From Aminobacter sp. AP02 (GTDB taxonomy: Bacteria > Pseudomonadota > Alphaproteobacteria > Rhizobiales > Rhizobiaceae): a DNA stretch of 64,000 nt. Made by a program: the position numbers and the translations under genes. A model generated the notes under the pieces. It had not been told where the DNA came from. It was given only the letters and a program-made list of their open reading frames with translations, and did not search any database. Numbering within the stretch: the stretch's first letter is position 1; each line of letters starts with the position of its first letter. The stretch lies in contig NZ_QGGX01000007.1 of assembly GCF_003148805.1 (NCBI RefSeq), positions 1 through 64,000 of the forward strand. The letters run 5' to 3'. Of the stretch, positions 49,801-59,121 are shown in pieces.

Positions 49801-50742
49801 ATGTCGCAGCAAAGCCTAGAGCATAGCCAAGACAGAAGACCGACGCGCTGGCACATCGCCGTCTTCCTTGCTCCCGCGCTGCTGGTCTATACCGCGGTGA
49901 TGATCCTGCCGCTGTTCGGAACGCTGCAGCTGTCGCTGTTCCGCAACGTCGACAACGCCCAGGTGTTCGCAGGCTTCGACAATTTCCGCACGCTTTTCGG
50001 CGATCCGCGCTGGTCGGACTCGTTCTGGAACGCGCTTGGCAACAACACCTGGTTCTTCATCATCCACATGCTGGTGCAGAACCCGATCGGCATCCTGCTC
50101 GCGGCTCTTTTGTCCAGCCCAAAGCTGCGGTTTTCCGCTTTCTACCGCACGGCGATCTTCATCCCCACGATCCTGTCCTTCGTCATCGTCGGCTTCGCCT
50201 GGAAACTGATCCTGAGCCCGCTATGGGGCGTGGCGCCCAACCTGCTCGACCTCGTGGGTCTCAAGAGCCTGTTCGTGCCGTGGCTCGGCAAGGAGGAATA
50301 CGCGCTGACCGCGCTCAGCCTGATCTCGGTATGGCAGTTCGTCGGTATCCCGATGATGCTGATCTACGCCGCCATGCTTTCGATCCCCGACGAGGTGATC
50401 GAAGCCGCCGAATGCGACGGCGTCACCGGCTTCTCGCAATTCTGGAAGATCAAGCTGCCTTTGATCCTGCCCGCCATCGGCATCATATCGATCCTCACCT
50501 TCGTCGGCAATTTCAACGCCTTCGACCTGATCTATTCGGCGCAAGGCGCGCTCGCCGGGCCCAACTACGCCACCGATATCCTGGGTACGTTCCTCTACCG
50601 CACCTTCTTCGGCTTCCAGCTGCAGATCGGCGATCCCAACATGGGGGCCACCATCGCCTCGATGATGTTCTTCATCATCCTTGCCGGCGTGTGCCTCTAT
50701 CTGTTCCTTATCCAGCGGCGGCTGCGCCGCTACCAGTTCTGA
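49801..50742 (+). CDS. Sugar ABC transporter permease, MalF-like
   Basis: The 313-residue permease has about six membrane helices, with a cytoplasmic N-terminus, and the EAA loop EVIEAAECDGVTGFSQFWKI near 200-219 that docks on the ATPase. It pairs with the MalG-like permease whose ATG lies 7 bp downstream. Both follow a MalE-type binding protein in the amino-sugar locus. Substrate preference follows from context only. Confidence 0.93.
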   Translation: MSQQSLEHSQDRRPTRWHIAVFLAPALLVYTAVMILPLFGTLQLSLFRNVDNAQVFAGFDNFRTLFGDPRWSDSFWNALGNNTWFFIIHMLVQNPIGILLAALLSSPKLRFSAFYRTAIFIPTILSFVIVGFAWKLILSPLWGVAPNLLDLVGLKSLFVPWLGKEEYALTALSLISVWQFVGIPMMLIYAAMLSIPDEVIEAAECDGVTGFSQFWKIKLPLILPAIGIISILTFVGNFNAFDLIYSAQGALAGPNYATDILGTFLYRTFFGFQLQIGDPNMGATIASMMFFIILAGVCLYLFLIQRRLRRYQF

Positions 50743-50749
50743 GGGCGTC

Positions 50750-51589
50750 ATGAGCAAGGCTGCCACATCCCTGCCACGCACCATCGGCGCCCATGCGGTG
50801 CTGCTGACCTATACGCTCATCGCGCTGTTTCCGGTGGTCGTGATCGTCGTCAACTCGTTCAAGTCGCGCAACGCCATCTTCCGTTCGCCGCTGTCGCTGC
50901 CGACCGCCGAGACCTTCGATCTCATCGGCTACAAGACGGTGATGGCGCAGGGCGACTTCATCCAGTACTTCCAGAACAGCCTGACGGTTACCGTCGCCTC
51001 ACTGTTCTTCGTCTTGCTGTTCGGAGCCATGGCGGCGTTCGCGCTGTCGGAATACCGCTTCAAGGGCAATACGATGATGGGCCTTTACCTGGCCCTCGGC
51101 ATCATGATCCCGATCCGCCTCGGCACCGTCGCCATCCTGCAGCTGATGGTGGCGTCGGGGCTGGTCAACACGCTGACGGCACTCGTGCTGGTCTACACCG
51201 CGCAGGGCCTGCCGCTCGCCGTCTTCATCTTGTCCGAATTCATGAAACAGGTGTCGGACGACCTGAAGAACGCCGGGCGCATAGATGGGTTGTCCGAATA
51301 CCGCATCTTTTTCCGCCTCGTCCTGCCACTCGTCCGCCCGGCCATGGCCACGGTCGCCGTCTTCACCATGATCCCGATCTGGAACGATCTGTGGTTCCCG
51401 CTGATCCTGGCGCCGTCCGAAGCCACCAAGACCGTCACGCTTGGCGCCCAGGTCTTCATCGGCCAGTTCGTCACCAACTGGAACGCAGTGCTGGCAGCGC
51501 TTTCGCTGGCCATCCTGCCGGTGCTGATCCTCTACTTCTTCTTCTCGCGGCAACTGATCCGCGGCATCACTTCCGGAGCAGTCAAGTGA
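50750..51589 (+). CDS. Sugar ABC transporter permease, MalG-like
   Basis: The 279-residue permease (MSKAATSLPRTIGAHAVLLT) has six helices, and the EAA-type loop DDLKNAGRIDGLSEYRIFFR near residue 170. It ends with the MalG-like SRQLIRGITSGAVK. The stop overlaps the following dehydrogenase gene by GTGA. It forms a heterodimer with the preceding MalF-like protein. Confidence 0.93.
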   Translation: MSKAATSLPRTIGAHAVLLTYTLIALFPVVVIVVNSFKSRNAIFRSPLSLPTAETFDLIGYKTVMAQGDFIQYFQNSLTVTVASLFFVLLFGAMAAFALSEYRFKGNTMMGLYLALGIMIPIRLGTVAILQLMVASGLVNTLTALVLVYTAQGLPLAVFILSEFMKQVSDDLKNAGRIDGLSEYRIFFRLVLPLVRPAMATVAVFTMIPIWNDLWFPLILAPSEATKTVTLGAQVFIGQFVTNWNAVLAALSLAILPVLILYFFFSRQLIRGITSGAVK

Positions 51590-52650
51590 CCACTCAAAAG
51601 CCCCTTCGCGTCGTCGTCGCCGGCCTCGGCAATATGGGCCGCAGCCACGCGCTCGCCTATCACAACAACCCCGGCTTCGAGATCGCCGCGCTCGTCAACC
51701 GTTCGGACGTTGCGCTGCCGGCCGGGATGGAAGGCTACTCCATCCAGCGCTCGTTCGAGGATGCGATCCGCGAGCTCAAGCCGGACGTTGCTTCGATCAA
51801 CACCTATTCCGACAGCCATGCCGATTATGCCGTCATGGCGCTTGAGGCTGGCTGCCATGTCTTTTTGGAAAAGCCGCTGGCAACCACCGTCGCCGACGCG
51901 GAGCGTGTCGTGGCTTGCGCCAAGGCCAATGGCCGCAAGCTTGTCGTCGGCTACATCCTGCGGCATCACCCGTCGTGGATGCGCATGATCGCCGAGGCGC
52001 GTGCGCTGGGCGGTCCCTACGTCTTCCGCATGAACCTCAACCAGCAGTCCTCCGGCCACAAGTGGGAGACCCACAAGCAGCTGATGAAGACGACCTCGCC
52101 GATCGTCGACTGCGGCGTGCACTATCTCGATGTCATGTGCCAGATCACCGACGCCGATCCTGTCGAAGTGCGCGGCATGGGCCTGCGCATGACCGACGAG
52201 ATCGACCCGGCGATGTACAATTACGGCCACCTCCAGGTGCTGTTCGCCGATGGTTCGGTCGGCTGGTACGAGGCGGGCTGGGGTCCGATGATGTCGGAGA
52301 CGGCTTTCTTCGTGAAGGACGTCATTTCGCCCAAGGGCAGCGTCTCGATCGTCGTCAACGAGGCCGCGACCAAGTCGGACGACGTCGATTCCCACACCAA
52401 GACCAACATGATCCGCGTGCATCGCGCGGACCTCGGCGCCGACGGCCATTTCCTGCGCGCCGACGAGGACCTGTCTATGAAGGACGAGCCCGGCCACCAG
52501 GGGCTTTGCGATCGCGAGCAGGCTTTCGTGCTCAAGGCCATCCGCGAGGATATCGACCTTACCCGTCACATGGATGACGCCGTCAAATCACTGCGCGTGT
52601 GCCTGGCAGCGGACGAGAGCGTCCGCACCGGCCTGCCCGTCAAGCTCTAA
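51586..52650 (+). CDS. Gfo/Idh/MocA family oxidoreductase
   Basis: The 354-residue protein starts at GTG 51586 and has the Rossmann motif VVVAGLGNMGRSHALAYHNN and the catalytic EKP in FLEKPLATTV near 85-95. His and Asp residues in VDCGVHYLDVMCQI match the usual active-site helix. It is embedded between permease and ATPase genes, so it very likely acts on the imported sugar or its derivative. Amino-sugar dehydrogenase activity is inferred from context. Confidence 0.91.
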   Translation: MTTQKPLRVVVAGLGNMGRSHALAYHNNPGFEIAALVNRSDVALPAGMEGYSIQRSFEDAIRELKPDVASINTYSDSHADYAVMALEAGCHVFLEKPLATTVADAERVVACAKANGRKLVVGYILRHHPSWMRMIAEARALGGPYVFRMNLNQQSSGHKWETHKQLMKTTSPIVDCGVHYLDVMCQITDADPVEVRGMGLRMTDEIDPAMYNYGHLQVLFADGSVGWYEAGWGPMMSETAFFVKDVISPKGSVSIVVNEAATKSDDVDSHTKTNMIRVHRADLGADGHFLRADEDLSMKDEPGHQGLCDREQAFVLKAIREDIDLTRHMDDAVKSLRVCLAADESVRTGLPVKL

Positions 52651-52666
52651 AGAGAGGGAATAGCCT

Positions 52667-53665
52667 GTGGGATCTCTCAAGATCGAAAACGTCAAGAAGT
52701 CCTTCGGTCCGGTCGACGTGCTCAAGGGCATCGACCTCGACGTCAAGGACGGCGAGTTCGTCGTTTTCGTGGGCCCGTCGGGCTGCGGAAAGTCGACGTT
52801 GCTGCGCATCATCGCTGGCCTAGAGGACGCGACGTCGGGCGACGTGCTGATCGACGGGCAAAGGGTCACCAACGCGCCGCCATCCAAGCGCGGCATCGCC
52901 ATGGTGTTCCAGACCTATGCGCTTTATCCGCACCTCACCGTGCGCGACAATATGAGCCTCGGCCTCAAGCAGGCGGGGACGCCGACCGCCGAGATCGACC
53001 AGCGCATCGCCGCGTCCTCGGCCATGCTGTCGCTCGAACCCTACCTCAAGCGCCGCCCGGCCGAACTGTCCGGCGGCCAGCGCCAGCGCGTCGCCATCGG
53101 CCGCGCCCTGGTGCGCGAACCAAAACTGTTCCTGTTCGACGAGCCGCTGTCGAACCTCGATGCCGCGCTGCGCGTCAACACGCGTCTTGAGATCGCCCAG
53201 TTGCACCACCGTCTCAAGGCGACGATGGTCTACGTCACCCACGACCAGGTCGAGGCGATGACCCTTGCCGACCGCATCGTCGTGCTCAACGCAGGCCGCA
53301 TCGAGCAGGTCGGTGCGCCGATGGAGCTCTACAACAAGCCGGCTAATCTTTTCGTTGCTGGCTTCATCGGCTCGCCCAAGATGAACTTCATCGACGGTGC
53401 CCGCCTTGGCGAAACCGCCAAGACCGTCGGCGTCCGCCCCGAGCATATCCTGGTCAGCGACAAGGCGGGCGCATGGAAGGGCACTGTCATCCACGCCGAG
53501 CACCTCGGCGCCGACACCAATGTCTTTTTGGAAACCGAAAAGGCCGGTCTCATCACCATTCGTCTGTTCGGCGAATACCAGACCGGCCCAGGTGCCACGC
53601 TCTATGCCACGCCCGACGCGGCACGGACCTACCGGTTCGACGCCGACGGCAAGGCGATGGGATAG
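52667..53665 (+). CDS. Sugar ABC transporter ATP-binding protein, MalK/UgpC-like
   Basis: The 332-residue ATPase has Walker [19 protein letters not shown] (37-54), signature [18 protein letters not shown], Walker [17 protein letters not shown], and the H-loop [10 protein letters not shown]. The C-terminal domain contains GVRPEHI of the MalK regulatory fold. Start GTG 52667 follows GAGAGGGA. It completes the importer encoded from 48328 on, and may also serve other MalFG-type permeases. Confidence 0.94.
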   Translation: MGSLKIENVKKSFGPVDVLKGIDLDVKDGEFVVFVGPSGCGKSTLLRIIAGLEDATSGDVLIDGQRVTNAPPSKRGIAMVFQTYALYPHLTVRDNMSLGLKQAGTPTAEIDQRIAASSAMLSLEPYLKRRPAELSGGQRQRVAIGRALVREPKLFLFDEPLSNLDAALRVNTRLEIAQLHHRLKATMVYVTHDQVEAMTLADRIVVLNAGRIEQVGAPMELYNKPANLFVAGFIGSPKMNFIDGARLGETAKTVGVRPEHILVSDKAGAWKGTVIHAEHLGADTNVFLETEKAGLITIRLFGEYQTGPGATLYATPDAARTYRFDADGKAMG

Positions 53666-53733
53666 GGCTTCACAGTTTCGGCGCCCCTTGCCCCGTCCGC
53701 ATGGGAAATGGCGAGGGGCGCAGTCCGTAAAGT

Positions 53734-55470
53734 CTACGCGTCCCGCCGTAGCCGCGCGGTCGCTTCGACGTCCACGCCGGCATCGTCAACGGCCACGCCA
53801 AACATCTCCGCCGCCTGCGCGCGCGTATAATAGCCCAGCGCGACGTCGCGCAGCACCAACTCCGGTTCGCGCGAAAGTGCATCGCCGTAGCCGCCGCCGC
53901 CCGGCGTGCCGACCAGGACCCGGTCGCCGGCCTTGAGCGGGATATCCTGCTCCTTCGACAAATGCGGCGGTACGTGGGGCTGGCCGTCGCGAAACACCGT
54001 GACGACGTTCACTGCGCCGTCCTTGCCGCCCAGCGCGCCCTGCGGGCCGAAGCGGCCATGGTCCATCACGAAGGACGCGCGCGCCTCGCCGCGCAGCAGT
54101 TCGATCTCGTAGGCAAGGCCGAAACCGCCGCGGTGCCTGCCTGCTCCGCCAGAGCCTTCGCGCAGCGCATACTGGCGGTAGAGCACGGGATAGGCCTGTT
54201 CCATGATCTCGACCGGCGGTGACTTCGAAATGCCGATGGTCGAGCAGCCGTTCGACAGCCCGTCATGGCCGGCATTGCCGCCATAGCCGCCGCCCGAGAT
54301 CTGGTACATGACATAGTCGCGTCCACGCGACGGGTCGTTGCCGCCGAGCGCGAAATTGCCGCTCGATCCAGCCGGCGCCGCCGTCACGTTTTCTGGGGCC
54401 GCCTGCACCATCGCGGCGAAGACAGCCTCGGCGATGCGTTGCGAGACTTCCGCAGCACACCCCGACACCGGCCTTGGATAATGCGCGTCGAGGAATGTGC
54501 CCTCGGGGCGCTTGATCAGCAGCGGCTCGAAGGCCCCGGCACTGATCGGCACGTCGGGAAAGATGTGGCGCATGGCGAGATAGACCGACGACAAGGTTGT
54601 CGCCAGCACGCTGTTCATCGGCCCGACGCAAGGTTTCGACGAGCTGGCGAAGTCGAAGGTGAGGGTTTCGCCTGTCTTTTCGATCGAGAGCGCAATCGTC
54701 AACGGCGCGTCGACCACGCCGTCCGAATCGACGAATGCCTTCGATTGATAGGTGCCGTCGGGCAAGGCAGAGATATGCGCCCGCATCTGCTCCGCCGCCC
54801 GCCGACGCAGTTCTGCGATCGCGGTGATAACGGTTTCGTCTCCGTAACGATCCAGGATCTGGAAAAGCCTGTCTTGCCCGACATGGAGTGCCGCCGCCTG
54901 CGCACGGATGTCGCCGATGCGTTGGTCGGCCACTCGGATGTTGGAGCAGATGATGGCGTAGATCTCGGGATCCATCACGCCCTTCTTGAACAGCTTGACC
55001 GGCGGCAGGCGCAGGCCTTCCTGCTCCACCGCCGTAGCCGACGCGGAGAAGCCTCCCGGCACCGAACCGCCGATGTCGGGCCAATGGCCGGTGTTCGACA
55101 GCCAGCAAAAGATCTTGCCCTTACGCCAAACCGGCATGGCGAAACGCACATCCATCAGATGCGTGCCCCCGAGATAGGGGTCGTTGACGATGTAGATGTC
55201 GCCTTCCTCAGGCGGCAGGCAGCGTCCATCCGATATCATCTCGATGATCGTTTTCGTCGAATGTTGCATCACGCCGACAAACACCGGCAGCCCCTGCGAG
55301 CCTTGCGCGATCAGCGCGCCGTCGATGGCGGAGTAGATGCCATCGGAGCGGTCATTGGCCTCGGCGATGACAGGCGAGAACGCCGCGCGCGAAAATGCCA
55401 GGTCCATCTCGTCGCAGGTCTGCTGCAGCGCCGCCTGGATGACAGAAAGGGTGATGGCGTCAAGGCTCAT
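53734..55470 (-). CDS. hyuB: Hydantoinase/oxoprolinase family protein, subunit B
   Basis: The 578-residue subunit has family segments DRSDGIYSAIDGALIAQGSQ near 41-60, DIYIVNDPYLGGTHLMD, and GGGYGGNAGHDGLSNGCS, plus a C-terminal GDRVLVGTPGGGGYGDALSR. With HyuA it hydrolyses a cyclic amide such as 5-oxoproline, N-methylhydantoin or caprolactam, using ATP. The gene follows hyuA by 51 bp. The actual lactam is not predictable from the sequence. Confidence 0.93.
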   Translation of the reverse strand: MSLDAITLSVIQAALQQTCDEMDLAFSRAAFSPVIAEANDRSDGIYSAIDGALIAQGSQGLPVFVGVMQHSTKTIIEMISDGRCLPPEEGDIYIVNDPYLGGTHLMDVRFAMPVWRKGKIFCWLSNTGHWPDIGGSVPGGFSASATAVEQEGLRLPPVKLFKKGVMDPEIYAIICSNIRVADQRIGDIRAQAAALHVGQDRLFQILDRYGDETVITAIAELRRRAAEQMRAHISALPDGTYQSKAFVDSDGVVDAPLTIALSIEKTGETLTFDFASSSKPCVGPMNSVLATTLSSVYLAMRHIFPDVPISAGAFEPLLIKRPEGTFLDAHYPRPVSGCAAEVSQRIAEAVFAAMVQAAPENVTAAPAGSSGNFALGGNDPSRGRDYVMYQISGGGYGGNAGHDGLSNGCSTIGISKSPPVEIMEQAYPVLYRQYALREGSGGAGRHRGGFGLAYEIELLRGEARASFVMDHGRFGPQGALGGKDGAVNVVTVFRDGQPHVPPHLSKEQDIPLKAGDRVLVGTPGGGGYGDALSREPELVLRDVALGYYTRAQAAEMFGVAVDDAGVDVEATARLRRDA

Positions 55471-55521
55471 GGCGTGGCCTCGCGGGGTGTTGGCGGGAGC
55501 CTCGCTTGGGGTACTGCCGTT

Positions 55522-57597
55522 TCATCCGGTACCCCCAACCTCGACGATAATATTCCCATCCCGGTCCGAATGCGCCCGGTCGCCCGGCTCCAGCACAGCC
55601 GTCGCGTCCATCTGTTCGAGAATCGCCGGGCCTTCGATCTCGGCATTGAGTGGCAGCTTGTCCCTGAGATAGACCGGCGTGTCGCGCCAGTTGCCGTCGA
55701 ACCAAACCGGCCGCGTCTGGCGCAGCGCTTCCGCCAGCGTCGGCGCCCTGCCTGCGGGGTCGATCAGCCGGCTGAGGTCGATGTCGGGGCGCACGCCTGT
55801 CACCGAGGTGTTGAGATTGACGAGGTTGGCGCGGATTTCAGGCAGATCGACCTTGAAGCGGGCGAAATAGGCCTTTTCGAACAGCCCCTGCAGCGTTGCG
55901 CGGTCAACCTCGGGCGAAGGCAGCGGCACGTTGATGATGTGTGTTTGCCCGACAAACTGCATGTCGGCGGAGTGGCTGACACGGATGCTCTTGGGCCTGA
56001 TTGCCTCCTTGGCGATCAGTGCCTCGCCATCCGCCCGATGACGTGCCAGCACATCGCGGACGCGGTCTTCATCGAGCATCGCCACTGGCTGGTTGACCGT
56101 GTTGACGAAGTCATGGCGCAGATCGGCGACGACGCAGCCGAGCGCGTTGGTGATTCCTGGCCTCGCGGGCACCAGAACGCGCGGCAGCCCGAGTTCGCGG
56201 GCCAGCGCCGAGGCGTGCAGCGGTCCGGCGCCACCGAAGGCAAACAAGGTGAAATCGCGCGGATCATGGCCACGCGACACCGACACCATGCGGATGGCCC
56301 CTGCCATCCTGATGTTGCCGAGCCGGAGCACAGCACCAGCGGCGGCCGTGCCGTCGAGCCCGATTGCCTTGCCGATACTGTTTTCGAAGATCTTTCGTAC
56401 TGCCTCGACCGTCACCGGATTGTCGACGGCGAGCAGCTTCTTTGGGTCGAGCCGCCCGAGCACCAGATTGGCGTCGGTGATCGTCGGCTCACTGCCGCCA
56501 CGGCCGTAGCAGATCGGTCCGGGATTGGCCCCGGCACTGTCGGGTCCGACCTGGATCAGCCCGGAGGCATCGACGCGCGCGATCGAGCCGCCGCCGGCAC
56601 CGACGGTGTGCACCGCGACCATCGGCACATGGATAGGCATCGCATATTCGATCTCGATCTCGTTCGACACCGCCGGCTCGGCATTGAGGATCAGCGCGAC
56701 ATCGGTCGAGGTGCCGCCCATGTCATAGGTGACGAGGTTCTCGAAACCGGCGCGCCGGCCGGTATAGGCGGCGGCGATGACACCCGAGGCCGGGCCCGAC
56801 ATCACCGTCTTGGCTGCCTCGCGGGTGACGAAACGCGCCGAGATCATGCCGCCATTGCCGTTCATGATCAGGAAGTCGCGTGCGTAACCGCGCGTCGCGA
56901 GCTCCTGGCGCAACCGCGCAATATAGCGTTCCAGGATGGGCTGGACCGCGGCGTTGACCGAAGCGGTTACCCCGCGTTCGAATTCGCGCGCTTCCGAAAG
57001 CAGGGAATGCCCTGTCGTGATGTGGCCGTTCGGCCAGAGTTCACGGGCGATTTCGGCCGCGCGCCGCTCATGGGTGGGATTTGCATAGGAATGCAGGAAA
57101 TGGATGACCAAGGCTTCGCAGCCCGCATCGATCAACTCACGCACCGAAGCACGCATGCCGTCCTCGTCGAGCGCTTCGCGCACCCGTCCCGAGGCTTCGA
57201 CGCGTTCGGAGACTTCCAGCCTGAGATTGCGCGGAATGACCGGCACGAACACGCCGGTCATGCCATAGGGCTGGGGCCGCGTGCGCCTGCCGAGTTCGAT
57301 CACGTCGCGAAAGCCGCGCGTGGTGATCATGCCGGTTATCGCCAGCCTGCGCTCCAGCACGGCATTGGTGGTGGTTGTCGTGCCATGGACGATGAGGTCG
57401 ATGCCGGCGATGGGAAAGCCGGTTTCGGCGAGCGCGGCGATCACGCCATGTGCCTGGTTCTCGATCGTCGTCGGCGTCTTGGCGATGTGGATCGCCCCGC
57501 CATCCGCACCGTCGACCAGCAGCAGGTCGGTGAAGGTCCCGCCCACGTCGATGCCCGCCACGACATTTCCCGCCATTGCGGGAATTTTCTCGTCCAT
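55522..57597 (-). CDS. hyuA: Hydantoinase/oxoprolinase family protein, subunit A
   Basis: The 691-residue ATP-binding subunit begins MDEKIPAMAGNVVAGIDVGG and has the ASKHA phosphate motif IDVGGTFTDLLLVDG, HGTTTTTNAVLERR, TYDMGGTSTDVALI and FGGAGPLHASALAREL. It probably phosphorylates the lactam before HyuB-assisted opening. An internal Met at 57576 is also a possible start. It is transcribed away from fpr; a GntR-like TTGTATAC box lies upstream. Confidence 0.94.
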   Translation of the reverse strand: MDEKIPAMAGNVVAGIDVGGTFTDLLLVDGADGGAIHIAKTPTTIENQAHGVIAALAETGFPIAGIDLIVHGTTTTTNAVLERRLAITGMITTRGFRDVIELGRRTRPQPYGMTGVFVPVIPRNLRLEVSERVEASGRVREALDEDGMRASVRELIDAGCEALVIHFLHSYANPTHERRAAEIARELWPNGHITTGHSLLSEAREFERGVTASVNAAVQPILERYIARLRQELATRGYARDFLIMNGNGGMISARFVTREAAKTVMSGPASGVIAAAYTGRRAGFENLVTYDMGGTSTDVALILNAEPAVSNEIEIEYAMPIHVPMVAVHTVGAGGGSIARVDASGLIQVGPDSAGANPGPICYGRGGSEPTITDANLVLGRLDPKKLLAVDNPVTVEAVRKIFENSIGKAIGLDGTAAAGAVLRLGNIRMAGAIRMVSVSRGHDPRDFTLFAFGGAGPLHASALARELGLPRVLVPARPGITNALGCVVADLRHDFVNTVNQPVAMLDEDRVRDVLARHRADGEALIAKEAIRPKSIRVSHSADMQFVGQTHIINVPLPSPEVDRATLQGLFEKAYFARFKVDLPEIRANLVNLNTSVTGVRPDIDLSRLIDPAGRAPTLAEALRQTRPVWFDGNWRDTPVYLRDKLPLNAEIEGPAILEQMDATAVLEPGDRAHSDRDGNIIVEVGGTG

Positions 57598-57680
57598 GGA
57601 CTAATCCCGAAAAGCCCGGACTACGATCATGTACCAGTTTAGAAAGGCGTTTTAGGCCACAATCTTGACGTTGAGATCAT

Positions 57681-57691
57681 TTGTATACTAA
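57681..57691. promoter_or_regulatory. Possible GntR-type box in the hyuA-fpr intergenic region
   Basis: TTGTATACTAA is one mismatch away from the palindrome TTGTATACAA seen in FCD-subfamily GntR operators. It lies about 85 bp upstream of hyuA and 90 bp upstream of fpr. The same AT-rich stretch may hold a -10 box. No GntR gene of that class is nearby. Confidence 0.25.
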
Positions 57692-57781
57692 TTAATAGGC
57701 TGAACAAGGCTCCACATTTTGCCTGTATTTCCGCAGCGCGCCGGTGAAAAAGCCGCCCGCGCATGGCGAGAGGTTTGATCG

Positions 57782-58609
57782 ATGAACACCGCAGCAGCGC
57801 TGAAGACGGTCGACGCAAAGCCGCTTCAGTTCCCCATCCCTGCCAATGTCTACGCCGAAACGGTGGTTTCGGTGAAGCATTACACCGATCGCCTGTTTGC
57901 CTTCCGCATCACCCGGCCGCAGTCGCTGCGCTTCCGCTCGGGCGAATTCGTCATGATCGGCCTGCCCAATGCAGAAAAGCCGGTCTTCCGCGCCTATTCG
58001 GTGGCGAGCCCATCCTGGGATGACGAGCTTGAGTTTTTCTCGATCAAGGTGCCCGATGGTCCGCTGACCTCGGAGCTGCAGAAGATCCAGCCCGGCGATA
58101 CCGTGCTGATGCGCCAGAAGTCGACCGGCACGCTGGTTCTCGACGCGCTGACCCCGGGCAAGCGCCTGTTCATGATCTCGACCGGCACCGGCATAGCGCC
58201 CTTCGCCAGCCTGCTGCGCGACCCCGACACCTATGAGCGTTTCGAGCAGGTCGTGCTGACCCACACCTGCCGCGACGTCGCCGAGCTCGCTTACGGCCAG
58301 GAACTGGTCGCCAATCTCGAAAGCGACCCGCTGATCGGGGAGCTGACGCATGGCCGCGTCACGCTCTACAATTCGACGACACGCGAAACCTCCGAGTGCA
58401 TGGGCCGTATCACCGCGCTCATCTCGTCGGGCAAGTTCTATTCCGATCTCGGTATCGAAAAGCTCGATCCTGAAACCGACCGCATCATGATCTGCGGCTC
58501 GATGCACATGCTCAAGGACGTCAAGGAACTGGCTGAAAGCCTCGGCTTCGTCGAGGGCTCGCTCAGCGAGCCGGGCACTTTCGTCGTCGAGCGCGCTTTC
58601 GTCGGCTGA
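57782..58609 (+). CDS. fpr: Ferredoxin-NADP+ reductase
   Basis: The 275-residue flavoprotein exchanges electrons between NADPH and ferredoxin or flavodoxin, and often supports oxidative stress defence and Fe-S biogenesis. It shows the FAD-binding RAYSVASPSWDDELEFFSI (about 70-90), the NADPH-binding STGTGIAPFASLLRDPDTYE, and THTCRDVAELAYGQEL. The C-terminus ends ERAFVG with an aromatic close to the end, as in bacterial Fpr of the Azotobacter/Rhodobacter type. GAGAGG precedes the ATG. Confidence 0.95.
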   Translation: MNTAAALKTVDAKPLQFPIPANVYAETVVSVKHYTDRLFAFRITRPQSLRFRSGEFVMIGLPNAEKPVFRAYSVASPSWDDELEFFSIKVPDGPLTSELQKIQPGDTVLMRQKSTGTLVLDALTPGKRLFMISTGTGIAPFASLLRDPDTYERFEQVVLTHTCRDVAELAYGQELVANLESDPLIGELTHGRVTLYNSTTRETSECMGRITALISSGKFYSDLGIEKLDPETDRIMICGSMHMLKDVKELAESLGFVEGSLSEPGTFVVERAFVG

Positions 58610-58625
58610 CATGGTGCCTGATGAT

Positions 58626-58648
58626 GCCGGATCGCTTGCCGATCCGGC
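58626..58648. terminator. Terminator between fpr and the MarR gene
   Basis: GCCGGATCG (58626-58634) and CGATCCGGC (58640-58648) form a 9-bp stem with loop CTTGC, followed by CCTTT on the plus strand. It starts 16 bp after the fpr stop and lies 38 bp from the convergent MarR gene end. Confidence 0.65.
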
Positions 58649-58686
58649 CCTTTGGGCAAATTTCCCCACCGCCTTGCCGCCCACTA

Positions 58687-59121
58687 TCAGCTGATCTTCG
58701 CCAGGAGTTCCAGCAGCGCCGCTGCATCCCTGGCCGATAGAGGCGACAGCGTTTCTTCGGTGATCGTTTGTGCTAGCGGCACAAGCTCCTGAACCACGCG
58801 CTGGCCCTCGTCGGTCAGGCGCACCATCAAGCGCCGCTTGTCGGCTTCATGCTTGGCGAGCTGCACCAGGCCGCGTGCATGGAGGCGGTCTATCACGCCC
58901 TTGACGGTCGCGGCATCCATGGCGATCAGTGCGCCCAGCTGGTTCTGCGATGTTTCGCCGACGTCATGCAGCTTGGCTAGGGCCGCGAATTGCGGCGGCG
59001 TCAGGTCGCCGATGTGGGCGGCGAAAATCGCGACATGGCGCTGATGCGCCTTGCGCAGGATGAAGCCGATCTGCTCCTGCAAATGGTAGCCTGCGGGGGG
59101 CAACACGCTGCCCGGGCTCAT
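58687..59121 (-). CDS. MarR-family transcriptional regulator
   Basis: The 144-residue winged-helix protein has helices LTPPQFAALAKLHDVGETSQ near 40-59, recognition region GALIAMDAATVKGVIDRLHA, and the wing KHEADKRRLMVRLTDEG. It overlaps the DUF1185 gene by 4 bp and so is the last gene of the heterocycle operon, which it probably controls in response to an aromatic acid or pathway intermediate. Confidence 0.93.
   Translation of the reverse strand: MSPGSVLPPAGYHLQEQIGFILRKAHQRHVAIFAAHIGDLTPPQFAALAKLHDVGETSQNQLGALIAMDAATVKGVIDRLHARGLVQLAKHEADKRRLMVRLTDEGQRVVQELVPLAQTITEETLSPLSARDAAALLELLAKIS

Noticed and set aside
54265-57642. A 1125-codon frame antisense to hyuA and hyuB
   Set aside because: It exactly shadows two well-supported genes, is rich in Arg/His/Asp/Gly as expected of antisense GC-rich codons, and has no domain.
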